DNA of 64,000 nt from an uncultured Marinicella sp. (GCA_947502595.1 CANNAM010000007.1:1-64000), one strand, 5' to 3'; shown: positions 10,306 through 20,561, counted from the first letter of the stretch. Notes: generated by a model not told the origin, from the sequence alone. Translations and numbers: made by a program.

Positions 10306-10531
10306 TTCACTGGCACCACCGCTGTTTAAATTTGTTTGTATTGCAGGATTAAAAATCCTGTCAAAATTGGCATTAACCTTTACCCCTCTACTGAAGACAA
10401 ACCGCAATTAAAGGTGACATTTAATATTTTGCTTGTTAGTTGCCTTATTTTCACTTAATTTTGATTGGCAGTTGTTACAGTGGCGGTATTCAATTTAATC
10501 CAGTTTTTGACCCATTTGAGAGGCTAGTAAC

Positions 10532-11941
10532 ATGAATTTGGTTTGGTTTAGAAATGACCTGCGTTTGGCTGATAACCCAGCTTTATACCATGCACTACAA
10601 GATAGCAAAAACACTGTCGCATTATTTGTTCTGTACCCCAAACAACACCAAGTGCACGGTGAGGCTCCAAATAAATATGACTTTATTCAAGCCCATGTAA
10701 ATGATTTGGTTGAACGGCTCAAAAAAATAGGGGTACAGTCTATCATTAAAACAGTTCCCATGTTCTCAAATACCGCAGCATTGGTTAGTGAAATAACTGC
10801 ACAGTATGCAATCAAACAGGTGTTTTTTAATGCCAGTTATTGGCCCAATGAGCAACAGCGTGATCAGCAGGTTGTAGGCTGCTTAAAAAAGCTTAATATT
10901 GATGTGCACAGTTACGACAGCAATTATTTATTGCCCCCAGCTACTGTAAGAAAATCAGATGGCAGCATGTACCATGTGTTTACCCCTTATAAAAATAAAT
11001 TCATTGAAATGCTGATGGCCGATTACGCCTTACCATTGGCAGTGCCTCAAAGTGAAAATGTAGACACTGCAAATTTTGCTGAGGTTGGTGACTCGGAGGT
11101 TGCTGATTCACTCAATCAGTTCCCTGAACATTTACACGCACTTTGGCCAATCGGCGAAGTGGCTGCGACAGCCAGGCTCAAAGCTTTTGTAACTGACAAT
11201 GATTATGCTGATGAGCGTGATTTTCCCGCCATTGATGGCACCAGTTCAATCTCTCCCTATCTGGCCATAGGTGTGCTCAGCGCCAGACAGTGTTTGGCTG
11301 TTGCCCTGAAAACACAAGGTGAAGCAGCATTTTATAGTACCTGGGTTTCGGAATTAATTTGGCGAGACTATTACAATGACTTGATGTATTGCTACCCAAG
11401 ATTAGCTAAACACAGAACATTCAAAGCTGATGCGGTTGATTATTGGCAGCACAATCCTGTTTTGTTTCAGCAATGGCAAGCAGGTAAAACTGGCTTTCCA
11501 CTGGTTGATGCAGGGATGCGTCAATTGTCGCAAGAGGGTTGGATGCATAACCGAGTGAGGATGGTGGTTGCTGGGTTTTTATGTAAACTGTGTTTGCTTG
11601 ATTGGCGTTTGGGTGAAGCCCATTTTATGGCCCATTTATTGGATGGTGATCTGGCTTCAAATAATGGTGGCTGGCAATGGTCTTCTGCCACTGGTTGCGA
11701 TGCCGCACCTTACTTCCGTATTTTCAACCCAACCACACAGTCGAAAAAATTTGACCCTGATGGCACCTACATCAGAAAGTATGTACCTGAGCTGGTGGCG
11801 GTCAGCAGCAAAGCAATACATGATCCCAAAGCTGAGGTTCGAGCTGCATGTGGTTATCCTGAACCGGTGATTGATTACCGTTCAGCCAGGGCGAACGCCT
11901 TGAGTTGGTTCAAGGACAATCCTTTGTCAGAGTCAGGTTGA
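10532..11941 (+). CDS. phrB: Deoxyribodipyrimidine photolyase (class I CPD type)
   Basis: A 469-residue light-driven DNA repair enzyme that splits cyclobutane pyrimidine dimers. The N-terminal alpha/beta antenna domain begins MNLVWFRNDLRLADNPAL. The C-terminal FAD domain shows the typical blocks VSELIWRDYYNDLMY, DAGMRQLSQEGWMHNRVRM and DGDLASNNGGWQWSSATGCD. Length and blocks match E. coli PhrB better than cryptochrome-DASH or the (6-4) class, but sub-class is inferred. The gene is monocistronic, preceded by a 226-bp intergenic region, and runs convergently into tyrS. Confidence 0.95.
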   Translation: MNLVWFRNDLRLADNPALYHALQDSKNTVALFVLYPKQHQVHGEAPNKYDFIQAHVNDLVERLKKIGVQSIIKTVPMFSNTAALVSEITAQYAIKQVFFNASYWPNEQQRDQQVVGCLKKLNIDVHSYDSNYLLPPATVRKSDGSMYHVFTPYKNKFIEMLMADYALPLAVPQSENVDTANFAEVGDSEVADSLNQFPEHLHALWPIGEVAATARLKAFVTDNDYADERDFPAIDGTSSISPYLAIGVLSARQCLAVALKTQGEAAFYSTWVSELIWRDYYNDLMYCYPRLAKHRTFKADAVDYWQHNPVLFQQWQAGKTGFPLVDAGMRQLSQEGWMHNRVRMVVAGFLCKLCLLDWRLGEAHFMAHLLDGDLASNNGGWQWSSATGCDAAPYFRIFNPTTQSKKFDPDGTYIRKYVPELVAVSSKAIHDPKAEVRAACGYPEPVIDYRSARANALSWFKDNPLSESG

Positions 11942-11980
11942 CCAACACATTGCTGATTCATTGCGTTGGTCTTTGCTTGC
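11940..11980. terminator. Possible shared terminator hairpin between phrB and tyrS
   Basis: GACCAAC (11940-11946) pairs with GTTGGTC (11965-11971) across an 18-nt loop, followed by TTTGCTT. It lies between convergent genes and overlaps the phrB stop codon. The stem is short, so support is modest. Confidence 0.3.
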
Positions 11981-11982
11981 TA

Positions 11983-13179
11983 TTAAGTCAGCGTGATTTT
12001 GGCAAATTTACGTTTGCCCACTTGAAACACATCCACTGTGCCAGCTGGGTAAGTGCTTTTTGGGTCGGCAACTTTTTCACCATTGATTTTCACTGCACCT
12101 TGCTTAACCATGCGGATGGCGTCAGATGTGCTGGAACATAAACCGGCGTTTTTAAGGATGTGGGCAATGCCCATCGAGCCATCTTCAGTCGCTAGGGTCA
12201 ACGCTTCAATGTCGTCAGGTATGGCGCCTTTTTGGAATTGTGCTTTGAAGCTATTCAGTGCGTCTTCGGCAGCTTGGGCATCATGAAAACGTTCAATCAA
12301 CTCCATGGCCAAATCAAATTTCACATCACGTGGGTTCTTGCCTTGTGCGACATCGGTTTTATACTGCTCAATGTCTTGATTTGATTTGAAACTCAATAAA
12401 TCAAAATACCGCCACATCAGTTCATCGGAAATGGACATGACTTTACCAAACATGTCTGCTGGCGCGTCCTCAATACCGATGTAATTTCCTAAGGACTTGG
12501 ACATTTTATTGATGCCATCCAGTCCTTCAAGTAAGGGCATGGTGATGACAATCTGTGGGTCTTGGCCTACCTGTGCCTGTAAGTGACGACCCACCAATAA
12601 GTTGAATTTTTGGTCTGTTCCACCCAGCTCAACGTCACACTTTAGGGCCACAGAATCGTAACCTTGAACCAGTGGGTACATGAATTCATGGATGGCGATA
12701 GACTGTCCAGATTTATACCGTTTATTGAAATCATCTCTTTCTAACATGCGCGCCACATTGTATTTTGCTGACAATTGAATCATGTCTGCTGCGCTCATGT
12801 CTTTGAACCAGTTGGAGTTGAATTCAACGGTGGTTTTGTCTTTATCAAGTATTTTGAATATTTGTTCTTGGTAGGTTTTGGCATTGTCCAAAACTTCATC
12901 ACGGGTCAGGGCTTTGCGGGTAACACTCTTGCCTGTTGGGTCGCCAATCATACCGGTGAAGTCACCGATTAAAAATATGACTTCATGCCCCAAGTCCTGA
13001 AACTGTTTCATTTTATTGATCAACACCGTGTGACCGACATGAATGTCTGGTGCAGTGGGGTCAAAACCAGCTTTGATTCGAAGTTTTTTACCGCTTTTTA
13101 ACTTGGTCTCAAGTTCTTCAAGCTTAATGACTTCATCTGTGCCTCGACAGATAGTATCCAGTGCATCTTGTACAGTCAT
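11983..13179 (-). CDS. tyrS: Tyrosyl-tRNA synthetase
   Basis: A 398-residue class I synthetase attaching tyrosine to tRNA-Tyr. It has the HVGH signature at residues 47-50, the KMSKS loop at 225-229 ([12 protein letters not shown]), and a C-terminal S4 RNA-binding domain ([14 protein letters not shown]). HVGH with KMSKS marks the TyrZ-like subclass used by many proteobacteria. It is transcribed divergently from mepM with 145 bp between starts. This tyrS / mepM-anmK neighbourhood is conserved in gammaproteobacteria. Confidence 0.98.
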   Translation of the reverse strand: MTVQDALDTICRGTDEVIKLEELETKLKSGKKLRIKAGFDPTAPDIHVGHTVLINKMKQFQDLGHEVIFLIGDFTGMIGDPTGKSVTRKALTRDEVLDNAKTYQEQIFKILDKDKTTVEFNSNWFKDMSAADMIQLSAKYNVARMLERDDFNKRYKSGQSIAIHEFMYPLVQGYDSVALKCDVELGGTDQKFNLLVGRHLQAQVGQDPQIVITMPLLEGLDGINKMSKSLGNYIGIEDAPADMFGKVMSISDELMWRYFDLLSFKSNQDIEQYKTDVAQGKNPRDVKFDLAMELIERFHDAQAAEDALNSFKAQFQKGAIPDDIEALTLATEDGSMGIAHILKNAGLCSSTSDAIRMVKQGAVKINGEKVADPKSTYPAGTVDVFQVGKRKFAKITLT

Positions 13180-13324
13180 GTTGTTTAATTCGTTAAAAAG
13201 GGGTTAATTCTAACCAAATAAGCCAAAATTTAGAACCTCAATTGAACCAATGAGCCAAAAAATCATCTATAATTTCCCGTAATCAACGAAAGACATTGGA
13301 ATTTGCCTTATCAAAGCTCAAGCT

Positions 13325-14680
13325 GTGCGTAAAAATAATCAGACTCAAAAGTTGTCTAGTCATGTACCGCAAATTAAATCAATATTCACTAGTTTAGCCA
13401 CCAGAAACAAAATGTTGGGGCTGATGGCCATTCTGTTCGTGTTATTTGCTGTCAGTGACATTGTTTCGGTTGATGCAGATGCCCACACCAGGTCACAACT
13501 TCCAGTATTCAACCAAAGTCAACTGTTGGCTATTCCATCAACGCCATTGATGAGTTTCGCTGAAAGTGGCTTGGTTGGTTCTGAGCAGTTTGTATACAAA
13601 ACAGTGACGGTTAAAAAAGGCCAAACTTTATCAGGCATATTTACTGACTTGGGTTTATCACAAAGTCTGCTGTTAAAAATTGCGCATTTCAATGAAGACA
13701 GTAAAAAACTGGTTAAGGTGATGCCAGGTAATGATCTACATTTTACTTTAACGCCTAGTGGTGAGTTGACTCAGTTGCGTTACCAAGCTTCGGCATTTGA
13801 AGAGTTGGTCATCAATAACGACATGGATCAATTGTCTACTGAGCTTGTCACACATGAACAGCAAATAACCCTGGTAACCGCAGAAGGTACCATCAATAAT
13901 TCATTGTTCGGTGCAGGCAAAGCCGCTGGCTTAACTGACAGTATGGTGATGCAATTGGCGAATATATTCAGTTGGGACATCGATTTTGTACTGGAAATCA
14001 GAGCAGGTGATACATTCAGCTTGATCTATGAGAAAGTCTATAAAGACGGTGAGTATTTGACTGATGGTAAAATTTTAGCGGCCAGCTTTACCAACCAAGG
14101 CACTACTTACGAGGCCGTGTATTATGCCACTCCAGAGGGGGATGGCAGTTACTTCGCGCCTGATGGTCGGGCCATGAAAAAAGCTTTTCTTCGAGCGCCT
14201 TTGAATTTTTCCTACATCAGTTCAAACTTTAATCCAAACCGCAAACACCCCATCACTAAACGCGTCAAAGCCCACCGCGGTATAGATTACAGTGCGCCCA
14301 CAGGCACTCCTGTTTACGCAGCGGGTGGTGGACGAGTTACTCAATCTGCTTACAATAAATACAATGGAAACTATGTGTTTATTCAGCACCCCAATGGCAT
14401 CATCACTAAATACTTACACTTTTCAAAACGAGCAGTGAAAAAAGGCCAACGCGTTAAACAGGGGCAAACCATAGGCTATGTAGGCTCAACCGGTTTATCT
14501 ACAGCACCACATTTGCATTATGAATTTATTTATAATGGTGTGCACCGAAATCCCCGAACGGTTTCTTTGCCTAAGTCAAAGCCATTGCCCAGTGCTGAAA
14601 TGGCTGAATTCCAAACGTATGCGAATCCTTTATTAACTCGATTGAGTGACTTAAAAACCCCGTTATTGGCACAAAATTAA
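13325..14680 (+). CDS. mepM: Peptidoglycan DD-endopeptidase, M23 family (MepM-like)
   Basis: A 451-residue cell-wall hydrolase. A membrane anchor lies at residues 30-46 (MLGLMAILFVLFAVSD). A LysM/OapA-like domain follows (VTVKKGQTLSGIFTDLGL). The M23 zinc peptidase domain has ligands H317 and D321 (HRGIDYSAPTGTPV) and H396/H398 (APHLHYEF). The complete zinc set implies it is active, cutting peptide cross-links to allow cell-wall growth. The start is GTG at 13325. Its TAA overlaps the anmK ATG (TAATG), so a wall-degrading and a wall-recycling enzyme are translationally coupled. Confidence 0.93.
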   Translation: MRKNNQTQKLSSHVPQIKSIFTSLATRNKMLGLMAILFVLFAVSDIVSVDADAHTRSQLPVFNQSQLLAIPSTPLMSFAESGLVGSEQFVYKTVTVKKGQTLSGIFTDLGLSQSLLLKIAHFNEDSKKLVKVMPGNDLHFTLTPSGELTQLRYQASAFEELVINNDMDQLSTELVTHEQQITLVTAEGTINNSLFGAGKAAGLTDSMVMQLANIFSWDIDFVLEIRAGDTFSLIYEKVYKDGEYLTDGKILAASFTNQGTTYEAVYYATPEGDGSYFAPDGRAMKKAFLRAPLNFSYISSNFNPNRKHPITKRVKAHRGIDYSAPTGTPVYAAGGGRVTQSAYNKYNGNYVFIQHPNGIITKYLHFSKRAVKKGQRVKQGQTIGYVGSTGLSTAPHLHYEFIYNGVHRNPRTVSLPKSKPLPSAEMAEFQTYANPLLTRLSDLKTPLLAQN

Positions 14681-15789
14681 TGCAGTATGTAGGGGTGATG
14701 TCTGGCACTTCATGCGATGGCATCGATGTGGCTTTGGTTGATTTTGATCAACCAGGTACTGCCAGCATGGTGGTTGTGGCCAGTGAGTTTTTCCCCTATC
14801 CTGAAAGTATCAAAGCTGCATTGGCAGATGTTATGGCAGGCGTGGCCTTACCCATTGCAAGCATTGCTGATTTAGATGCCAAGCTGGGTCATCTGTACAG
14901 TCAGGCGATTAACGATCTTATACGCAAAAATCAACTCGATAAACACCACATACAGGCCATCGGTTTACATGGCCAAACAGTATTTCATCAACCGCCAGAA
15001 AACAAGCTTGCGTTGATGGCCAACACTTTGCAAATTGGTTCTGCAGCTATAGTAGCTGCTGAAACAGGTATCACCACGGTGGCAAATTTTCGGCAAATGG
15101 ATGTTGCCAGTGGCGGCCAAGGTGCACCATTGGCGCCGGTGTTACATCGACGTCTATTTGCGCAACAAGGTGAAGCTGTGGCGGTGTTGAATTTAGGCGG
15201 CATTGCCAATATTACAGTAATTGATGGAAACATTACCATTGGATTTGATACCGGGCCGGCAAATTGTTTAATGGACGAGTGGATTAAGCAACATAAGGGT
15301 CAAGCCTATGATGCCAATGGTCAATGGGCCAGTCAAGGCAATGTTCACAAGGCGTTGCTGAAAAACATGTTGGCCGAACCGTATTTCTCAGCGAAGTACC
15401 CGAAAAGCACCGGTAGAGAGCTGTTTAATGCTGAGTGGTTGGCGAGTCATTTGGCACCATTCAAAATAGCTGCCGTTGATGTGCAAAGGACATTGCTGCA
15501 ATTAACCGTTGAAACTGTGCTGCGGGGCTGCAATCAAGTTGACAGTGATTTAAACCGTTTAATCGTATGTGGTGGGGGCGCAAGCAATGATTTAATGATG
15601 CAACTGTTTTCGCAATCCTTACCGATTCCTGTATCCAGCAGTGCTGAATTTGGCGTCGATCCTGACTATGTTGAAGCGGTATTAATGGCATGGTTGGCCA
15701 AGCAAAACATTGAACACAAGCGCTTGGACTTAGCGGACATCACCAATGCCCAAGAGGATTTAATTTACGGCGTACAGTACGTGGTTTAA
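14680..15789 (+). CDS. anmK: Anhydro-N-acetylmuramic acid kinase
   Basis: A 369-residue sugar kinase that hydrolyses and phosphorylates 1,6-anhydro-MurNAc to MurNAc-6-phosphate during peptidoglycan recycling. The diagnostic N-terminal MSGTSCDGIDVALVDF is present, as are the ASKHA-fold segments VLNLGGIANITVI, GFDTGPANCLMDEW and LIVCGGGASNDLMM. Length is normal. Its ATG overlaps the mepM stop by one base, and the pairing with mepM makes metabolic sense. Confidence 0.97.
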   Translation: MQYVGVMSGTSCDGIDVALVDFDQPGTASMVVVASEFFPYPESIKAALADVMAGVALPIASIADLDAKLGHLYSQAINDLIRKNQLDKHHIQAIGLHGQTVFHQPPENKLALMANTLQIGSAAIVAAETGITTVANFRQMDVASGGQGAPLAPVLHRRLFAQQGEAVAVLNLGGIANITVIDGNITIGFDTGPANCLMDEWIKQHKGQAYDANGQWASQGNVHKALLKNMLAEPYFSAKYPKSTGRELFNAEWLASHLAPFKIAAVDVQRTLLQLTVETVLRGCNQVDSDLNRLIVCGGGASNDLMMQLFSQSLPIPVSSSAEFGVDPDYVEAVLMAWLAKQNIEHKRLDLADITNAQEDLIYGVQYVV

Positions 15790-15807
15790 TCGCGACAGAG
15801 CTAAATA

Positions 15808-16212
15808 ATGACAAGTTTTAAAGCAACCGATATTGTTATTGAATACATCAAGCCTGAAATCAAAATTTTAGGTTCAGTTTTACGTGCTGACGGTGAAGGT
15901 AATTGGTATGAAATGGAGTTAGAGAATGTGTCATCAGCACGTATTTGGGGCATCAAGGCTCAGCTCAGGTTTTATGATAAACACAGTGAATTTATTGGCT
16001 TTGAGGTAGATGATCATGATTCATTTGTGGAGCCAAACAGAAAAATCGCATTGGCTGTTTTTGCTGATGCGCCTGCTGAAACAGCTCAAGTCAGATTAAC
16101 CATAGATGCCACTGTTGAAGAGTCAGACAGTGCTACCAAGGATTCATGGATTGCTGTTGGGGTGTTGGTTTTAATGGTCGCTGGGGTGATTGTTTACAAA
16201 CTGATTACTTAA
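15808..16212 (+). CDS. Uncharacterised tail-anchored protein with a beta-sandwich (FxLYD-like) domain
   Basis: A 134-residue protein that I do not recognise with confidence. Residues 1-105 look like a beta-sandwich: LGSVLRADGEGNWYEMELEN, then IKAQLRFYDKHSEFIGFEVD, resembling FxLYD-type domains. A single transmembrane segment at about 113-132 (WIAVGVLVLMVAGVIVYKLI) ends the protein, so it would be tail-anchored with no signal peptide. It lies 18 bp after anmK on the same strand and is probably co-transcribed. No catalytic residues stand out. Confidence 0.75.
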   Translation: MTSFKATDIVIEYIKPEIKILGSVLRADGEGNWYEMELENVSSARIWGIKAQLRFYDKHSEFIGFEVDDHDSFVEPNRKIALAVFADAPAETAQVRLTIDATVEESDSATKDSWIAVGVLVLMVAGVIVYKLIT

Positions 16213-16236
16213 TTCAATGGGTTGAATAAAACAAGC

Positions 16237-17499
16237 TCAGTGTTTTTTAGGTGGCTCAATCAGTACTTTGCTGATGATGTTGTCATCTGTGGTTTCCAAG
16301 ATGGTCATGCGGTAATCCTCAATCATTACCACCAAGTCTTCAGTTGGCAAGTTTTGCAGGTGTTCAGTAATTAAGCCGTTGATGGTCGTGGCGCCATCTG
16401 TTGGCAAAGTCCATTGCAGGCGACGATTCAATGAACGCACAGCAATACGGCCTTTGACCAGGTATTGGTTGTCGTTTTGTTTGATGATTTTTAAACCACG
16501 ATCACCCGGTTCAGAAGTGAACTTACCAACAATTTCACCCAATATATCATCCAGAGTAACCAAACCCACCAAATCGCCATATTCATCGACCACTAAGCCC
16601 ATGCGCCGTTCTTTGCGTTGGAATTCGCTCAGTTGAGCCGATAAGCTGGCGGTTTCAGGAACGAAGTAAGGTTTGCGTAAAATGCTCTTAAGTTTGGCCT
16701 GATCCAGGGTTTGGTTTTTTAGCATGGTCAAAATGGTGCGGATGTGTAATATACCAATCACATGATCAATGCTGTCTACATAAACCGGTAAACGGGTCAG
16801 GTAAGTATTGATTAACTGCTTTTCAATCAGTTCCCAATCGTCATTGATGTTGATGCCTTGAATTTCATTGCGAGGAACCATGACATCCTCGATGTCAAGG
16901 TGGTCTAAGTTCATGACATTAATCATCATTTTCTGGTGTACATCAGGATTGATCAAGTCGTTTTCTACCACCAGTGTTTTTAGCTCCTCACGTGACAAAG
17001 CCTCTTCGGCAATCTCTTTGGGCACCCCCAGTAACCGCAACAAACCATTGGTCACTAAGTTGGTGGCCCAGACTATGGGGTATAAAAGCTTTAATAAAGG
17101 GGTCAAAACAAAAGCCGCAACGTAGCCTATTTTTTCAGGATTCAGAGCTGCATAGGTTTTGGGCGTGACTTCAGAAAAAATCAGGATGGCAAAGGTCAGT
17201 ATGGCTGTCCCATAGGCAACACCTTTGTTGCCAGCAATTTTTATTGCCACAATGGTGGTTAAGGCGGTGGCAGCAATGTTGATAAAGTTATTGCCAATTA
17301 AGATCAGGCCAATTAAACGGTCTGGTTTTTCTAACAGTTTTTGGGCCAGAAAAGCACCTTTTTTGTGTTTGGCTTCATTCTTTAATTTAATCCGATTCAA
17401 TGCCATCAAAGCTGTTTCGGAACTGGAAAAAAATGCAGACAACACCAAGAGTATGCCAATAATCACCAATAAAGATTGTATGGAAGCGTCTTCTAGCAC
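16237..17499 (-). CDS. corB: CNNM/CorB-family transporter (DUF21, CBS pair, CorC_HlyC)
   Basis: A 420-residue membrane protein. The N-terminal DUF21/CNNM domain (residues 5-190) has several transmembrane helices and the conserved SAFFSSSETALMALN motif. Two CBS domains follow (VMVPRNEIQGINI, GLVVDEYGDLVGLVTLDDIL), then a CorC_HlyC domain. Family members act in magnesium/cobalt efflux or Mg2+ homeostasis. It sits 3 bp downstream of ypjD and both are divergent from ffh, as in E. coli (yfjD-ypjD / ffh), which supports orthology. Confidence 0.93.
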   Translation of the reverse strand: MLEDASIQSLLVIIGILLVLSAFFSSSETALMALNRIKLKNEAKHKKGAFLAQKLLEKPDRLIGLILIGNNFINIAATALTTIVAIKIAGNKGVAYGTAILTFAILIFSEVTPKTYAALNPEKIGYVAAFVLTPLLKLLYPIVWATNLVTNGLLRLLGVPKEIAEEALSREELKTLVVENDLINPDVHQKMMINVMNLDHLDIEDVMVPRNEIQGININDDWELIEKQLINTYLTRLPVYVDSIDHVIGILHIRTILTMLKNQTLDQAKLKSILRKPYFVPETASLSAQLSEFQRKERRMGLVVDEYGDLVGLVTLDDILGEIVGKFTSEPGDRGLKIIKQNDNQYLVKGRIAVRSLNRRLQWTLPTDGATTINGLITEHLQNLPTEDLVVMIEDYRMTILETTDDNIISKVLIEPPKKH

Positions 17500-17502
17500 C
17501 GT

Positions 17503-18255
17503 TTAAACCAGGTAGTCCAATACAATATAACTGCCTAGAAAGCCCAGCATCAGTAGGCTCATAGCGATGAGGTTGAGTTTGATGGCAGTTTTTCCCCGCC
17601 AACCTTTGGTGATTCTGCCAATGATTAAAATTGCAAACAACACCCAAGCCATCAATGAAAAGATGATTTTGTGGCCCATCCCTCCAGCTAAAAAACCATC
17701 AACAAAAATTACGCCAGTGGCCAGTGCACAACTGAGGACCAACCAACCTGCAACAATGAGTTTAAATAATTTTTCTTCATTGGTTAACAGGCTGTTGATG
17801 GTCATATTTTGCGCCACGAAAACATTGTTTTTCATTTGTTTGATTTGCCAGCCAAGGTTGATGGCAACCAAGGACGACACAAACAATAAGGCATAGGCCA
17901 ATAGCGAAAGTAAAATATGTACATCAATTGCCCACACATACGGTTTTGAAGCAGACTCATGTGGCAGATAAAAAATCCAAGGCAGGATAAATACAGCAAT
18001 CAAATGCAATGTAATCCTGACCCATAGCAGGCGAATTTGCGCCAATAACACAATGATGTTGGCCAACCAACTGATCACCAAACAAACGTTTTGTGCATTG
18101 AAAGTCCAGCCCGTTTCGGAAATCAACAGCTGTCCTGTAACAACAGTTTGGAACAAACTGGCCAACACAAAGAAAGTGACTGACACTTTATAGTTCTTTA
18201 TATTGACCACAGCCAATAGGTGCGCCATTGCTGTTGCTGCAAAAAGGTAAGTCAT
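17503..18255 (-). CDS. ypjD: Inner-membrane protein YpjD (CcsA-like cytochrome c assembly domain)
   Basis: A 250-residue protein with about eight hydrophobic helices and the cytochrome c assembly (CcsA/ResC) fold, seen in AIDVHILLSLLAYALLFVSS and GMGHKIIFSLMAWVLFA. The precise function of YpjD is not established, and in this genomic setting it is usually linked to ffh and corB rather than to heme export. It is first in the ypjD-corB operon, divergent from ffh with 101 bp between starts. Histidines in the late helices could bind heme, but that is inference. Confidence 0.9.
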   Translation of the reverse strand: MTYLFAATAMAHLLAVVNIKNYKVSVTFFVLASLFQTVVTGQLLISETGWTFNAQNVCLVISWLANIIVLLAQIRLLWVRITLHLIAVFILPWIFYLPHESASKPYVWAIDVHILLSLLAYALLFVSSLVAINLGWQIKQMKNNVFVAQNMTINSLLTNEEKLFKLIVAGWLVLSCALATGVIFVDGFLAGGMGHKIIFSLMAWVLFAILIIGRITKGWRGKTAIKLNLIAMSLLMLGFLGSYIVLDYLV

Positions 18256-18289
18256 AATTGTAAAGAGGCTATATTTATTGGCCGTCTCA

Positions 18290-18318
18290 TTTATATTTGA
18301 GGATTTACCTATTATAAT
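18290..18318 (+). promoter_or_regulatory. Candidate promoter for ffh
   Basis: TTTATA (18290-18295), a 17-bp spacer and a perfect TATAAT (18313-18318) stand 38 bp before the ffh ATG in the divergent ypjD/ffh region. Confidence 0.45.
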
Positions 18319-18356
18319 AGCAGGTCTTATTTTTTACCAACAGGATATTCACCATC

Positions 18357-19715
18357 ATGTTTGATAATTTAACTGACAGACTGTCTAAAAGCATTCAGAA
18401 GATCCGCGGTCAAGCCAACCTTTCTGAAGACAACATCAAAGACGCATTGCGCGAGGTCAGGGTGGCCCTGCTTGAAGCGGATGTGGCCTTGTCTGTGGTT
18501 AAGTCTTTCATTGATGATGTGCGCGAACGGGCCCTTGGCACGGAAGTAATGACCAGCTTAAAACCAGCTCAAGTTCTGGTTAAAGTGGTACAGGAAGAAT
18601 TGGTCAAAGTACTGGGTGAAGCGACTGAAGGCATTAACTTCAATGCCCAACCGCCAGTGGTCATTCTGATGGCAGGCCTACAAGGTGCGGGTAAAACCAC
18701 CACCACAGGTAAATTGGCCAAGTATTTAAAAGAACGCGAAAACAAAAAAGTCATGGTAGTTTCGGCAGACGTATACCGTCCAGCTGCCATTGAACAGTTG
18801 CAGACTGTGGCTGAACAGGTTGGAGTAGAGTGGTTTCCATCTTCGGTGATTGATGAGCCTGTTACCATTGGTATGACAGCCTTGGAAGCAGCTAAAAAAG
18901 GCTATTATGATGTATTGATAGTGGATACAGCTGGTCGCTTGGCAGTAGATGAAGCAATGATGAAGGAAATCAAGTCATTGCAAAACAGCATCAATCCAAC
19001 TGAAACTTTATTCGTGGTTGATGCCATGACGGGTCAGGATGCAGCCAACACGGCCAAGGCTTTTTCGGATGCCTTAGAACTTACTGGTGTGGTGTTAACC
19101 AAAGTCGATGGTGATGCCAGAGGTGGTGCAGCATTGTCAGTTAAATCCATCACCGGCAAACCCATTAAGTTTCAAGGTGTGGGTGAGAAAATGGAGGCAT
19201 TGGAGCCATTCCATCCAGACCGCATAGCATCAAGTATTTTAGGCATGGGCGATGTACTTTCTTTGGTGGAAGAAGTAGAGCGCAAAGTTGACAAAAAGGA
19301 AGCTGAAAAACTGGCCAAGAAAGTGGCCAAAGGCAATAAGTTTACCCTGGAAGACTTTCAGTCGCAGTTATTACAAATGCAAAACATGGGTGGCATGAGT
19401 TCCATGTTGGATAAATTGCCAGGCATGAGTAATTTGCCAGACATGGTTAAAGACCAGGTCAATGACAAAACCACAGGGCGCATGTTGGCAGTGATTAACT
19501 CAATGACCAATAAAGAAAAGCGTTACCCGCAATTGATCAAGGGTTCAAGAAAACGCCGCATTGCCAATGGTTCTGGCACCACCATCCAAGACGTATCTAA
19601 GTTACTTAAACAGTACAGTCAGATGCAAAAAATGATGCGCAAGTTCAAAGGCAAAGGCATGATGAAAATGATGCAAAAGCTGGGTGGTAAAATGCCTGGT
19701 GGTATGCCATTTTAA
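18357..19715 (+). CDS. ffh: Signal recognition particle protein Ffh
   Basis: A 452-residue SRP54 homologue that binds 4.5S RNA and emerging signal sequences and docks on FtsY. The N domain covers residues 1-90. The G domain has P-loop GLQGAGKTTTTGKL (from residue 107), DTAGR and TKVDGDARGG. The C-terminal M domain is methionine-rich (MQKMMRKFKGKGMMKMMQKL). Length is standard. It is divergent from ypjD-corB, and a DUF4124-like gene follows 22 bp after the stop. Confidence 0.98.
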   Translation: MFDNLTDRLSKSIQKIRGQANLSEDNIKDALREVRVALLEADVALSVVKSFIDDVRERALGTEVMTSLKPAQVLVKVVQEELVKVLGEATEGINFNAQPPVVILMAGLQGAGKTTTTGKLAKYLKERENKKVMVVSADVYRPAAIEQLQTVAEQVGVEWFPSSVIDEPVTIGMTALEAAKKGYYDVLIVDTAGRLAVDEAMMKEIKSLQNSINPTETLFVVDAMTGQDAANTAKAFSDALELTGVVLTKVDGDARGGAALSVKSITGKPIKFQGVGEKMEALEPFHPDRIASSILGMGDVLSLVEEVERKVDKKEAEKLAKKVAKGNKFTLEDFQSQLLQMQNMGGMSSMLDKLPGMSNLPDMVKDQVNDKTTGRMLAVINSMTNKEKRYPQLIKGSRKRRIANGSGTTIQDVSKLLKQYSQMQKMMRKFKGKGMMKMMQKLGGKMPGGMPF

Positions 19716-19737
19716 GTCGAAATAGGTGGCGAAATTT

Positions 19738-20454
19738 ATGCTAAAAATAGGGCTGCTGTTTGGCGGCTTACTATGTGTACAGGCTGTCGTTGCAAAAACG
19801 CCTAAGCTGTTTAGCTGTCAACAAGCCGATGGCTCTGTGGTGATTCAAGACCGCCGTTGTCAGGTAACAGCCATACAGCAACCCAAACCCGTTAAGCCAC
19901 GCCCCCAAAAAGCCTTAAAGCCTGATCCCAAAGCCAGCCAGCGCGCAAGGCCAAAGACGCTGTCGCAAAGCGTTGTTGGTCATGCTCGTCAGAGCCTGAG
20001 TGTGGGCAACCGCAGTCCATATTTCAACTTTGGTTGGGAGCGCTTTATTCCGGCCAATTGGCAGTTGCATAAAATCATCACCAATCAACACGACTTGTTG
20101 TTGCTAAGCCGCAGTCAATTTAATGGCAGTAATGACTTTGAACAAGGTGTGAAGCTGTCGGTTTACAGCGAAACCATGAAGAAATCCCGACTCAATGCAT
20201 TTGCGCAAGCCTTGCAGTTGTACCACCAAATCAGGGACAACCAAAACCATGAGTTGCTAGACAGTCAATTCAAAAGTCATCCAAGCTATAAAGTTTTCAA
20301 TATCAAATACCTAAACAGCCAACAGCAACTGCTGCTGACTGAATTTTACATTGATGAAAAAAACAATGACCTATTTGTCGTCACCATTCAATCCTACCAG
20401 GCCAACTGGCAGATGAACTCACAGTTGGCTGAACAAATCATCAGTCAGTTGTAA
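19738..20454 (+). CDS. Secreted protein with N-terminal DUF4124-like domain
   Basis: From the ATG at 19738 this is a 238-residue exported protein. The signal peptide is MLKIGLLFGGLLCVQAVVA. A short DUF4124-like motif follows (LFSCQQADGSVVIQDRRC, with its Cys pair), then a basic, proline-rich linker and a C-terminal domain of about 150 residues that I do not recognise. The ATG is preceded by AGGTGG at good spacing; an in-frame GTG at 19726 lies inside that ribosome-binding site and is unlikely. It probably shares the ffh transcript. Function unknown. Confidence 0.8.
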   Translation: MLKIGLLFGGLLCVQAVVAKTPKLFSCQQADGSVVIQDRRCQVTAIQQPKPVKPRPQKALKPDPKASQRARPKTLSQSVVGHARQSLSVGNRSPYFNFGWERFIPANWQLHKIITNQHDLLLLSRSQFNGSNDFEQGVKLSVYSETMKKSRLNAFAQALQLYHQIRDNQNHELLDSQFKSHPSYKVFNIKYLNSQQQLLLTEFYIDEKNNDLFVVTIQSYQANWQMNSQLAEQIISQL

Positions 20455-20561
20455 GTTTGTTTCAATACAGTACTGAACTGCTGATGTTTATCCGTTTAGG
20501 GGCTTGAGCAAACAACATAATTGTTGCTTGGTTTATTTCACTAAGGGGCTAAAATACTCGG

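Noticed and set aside
10344-10360. Hairpin CAGGATT-AAA-AATCCTG after holA
   Set aside because: The stem is AT-rich and no T-tract follows, so a terminator call is not supported.
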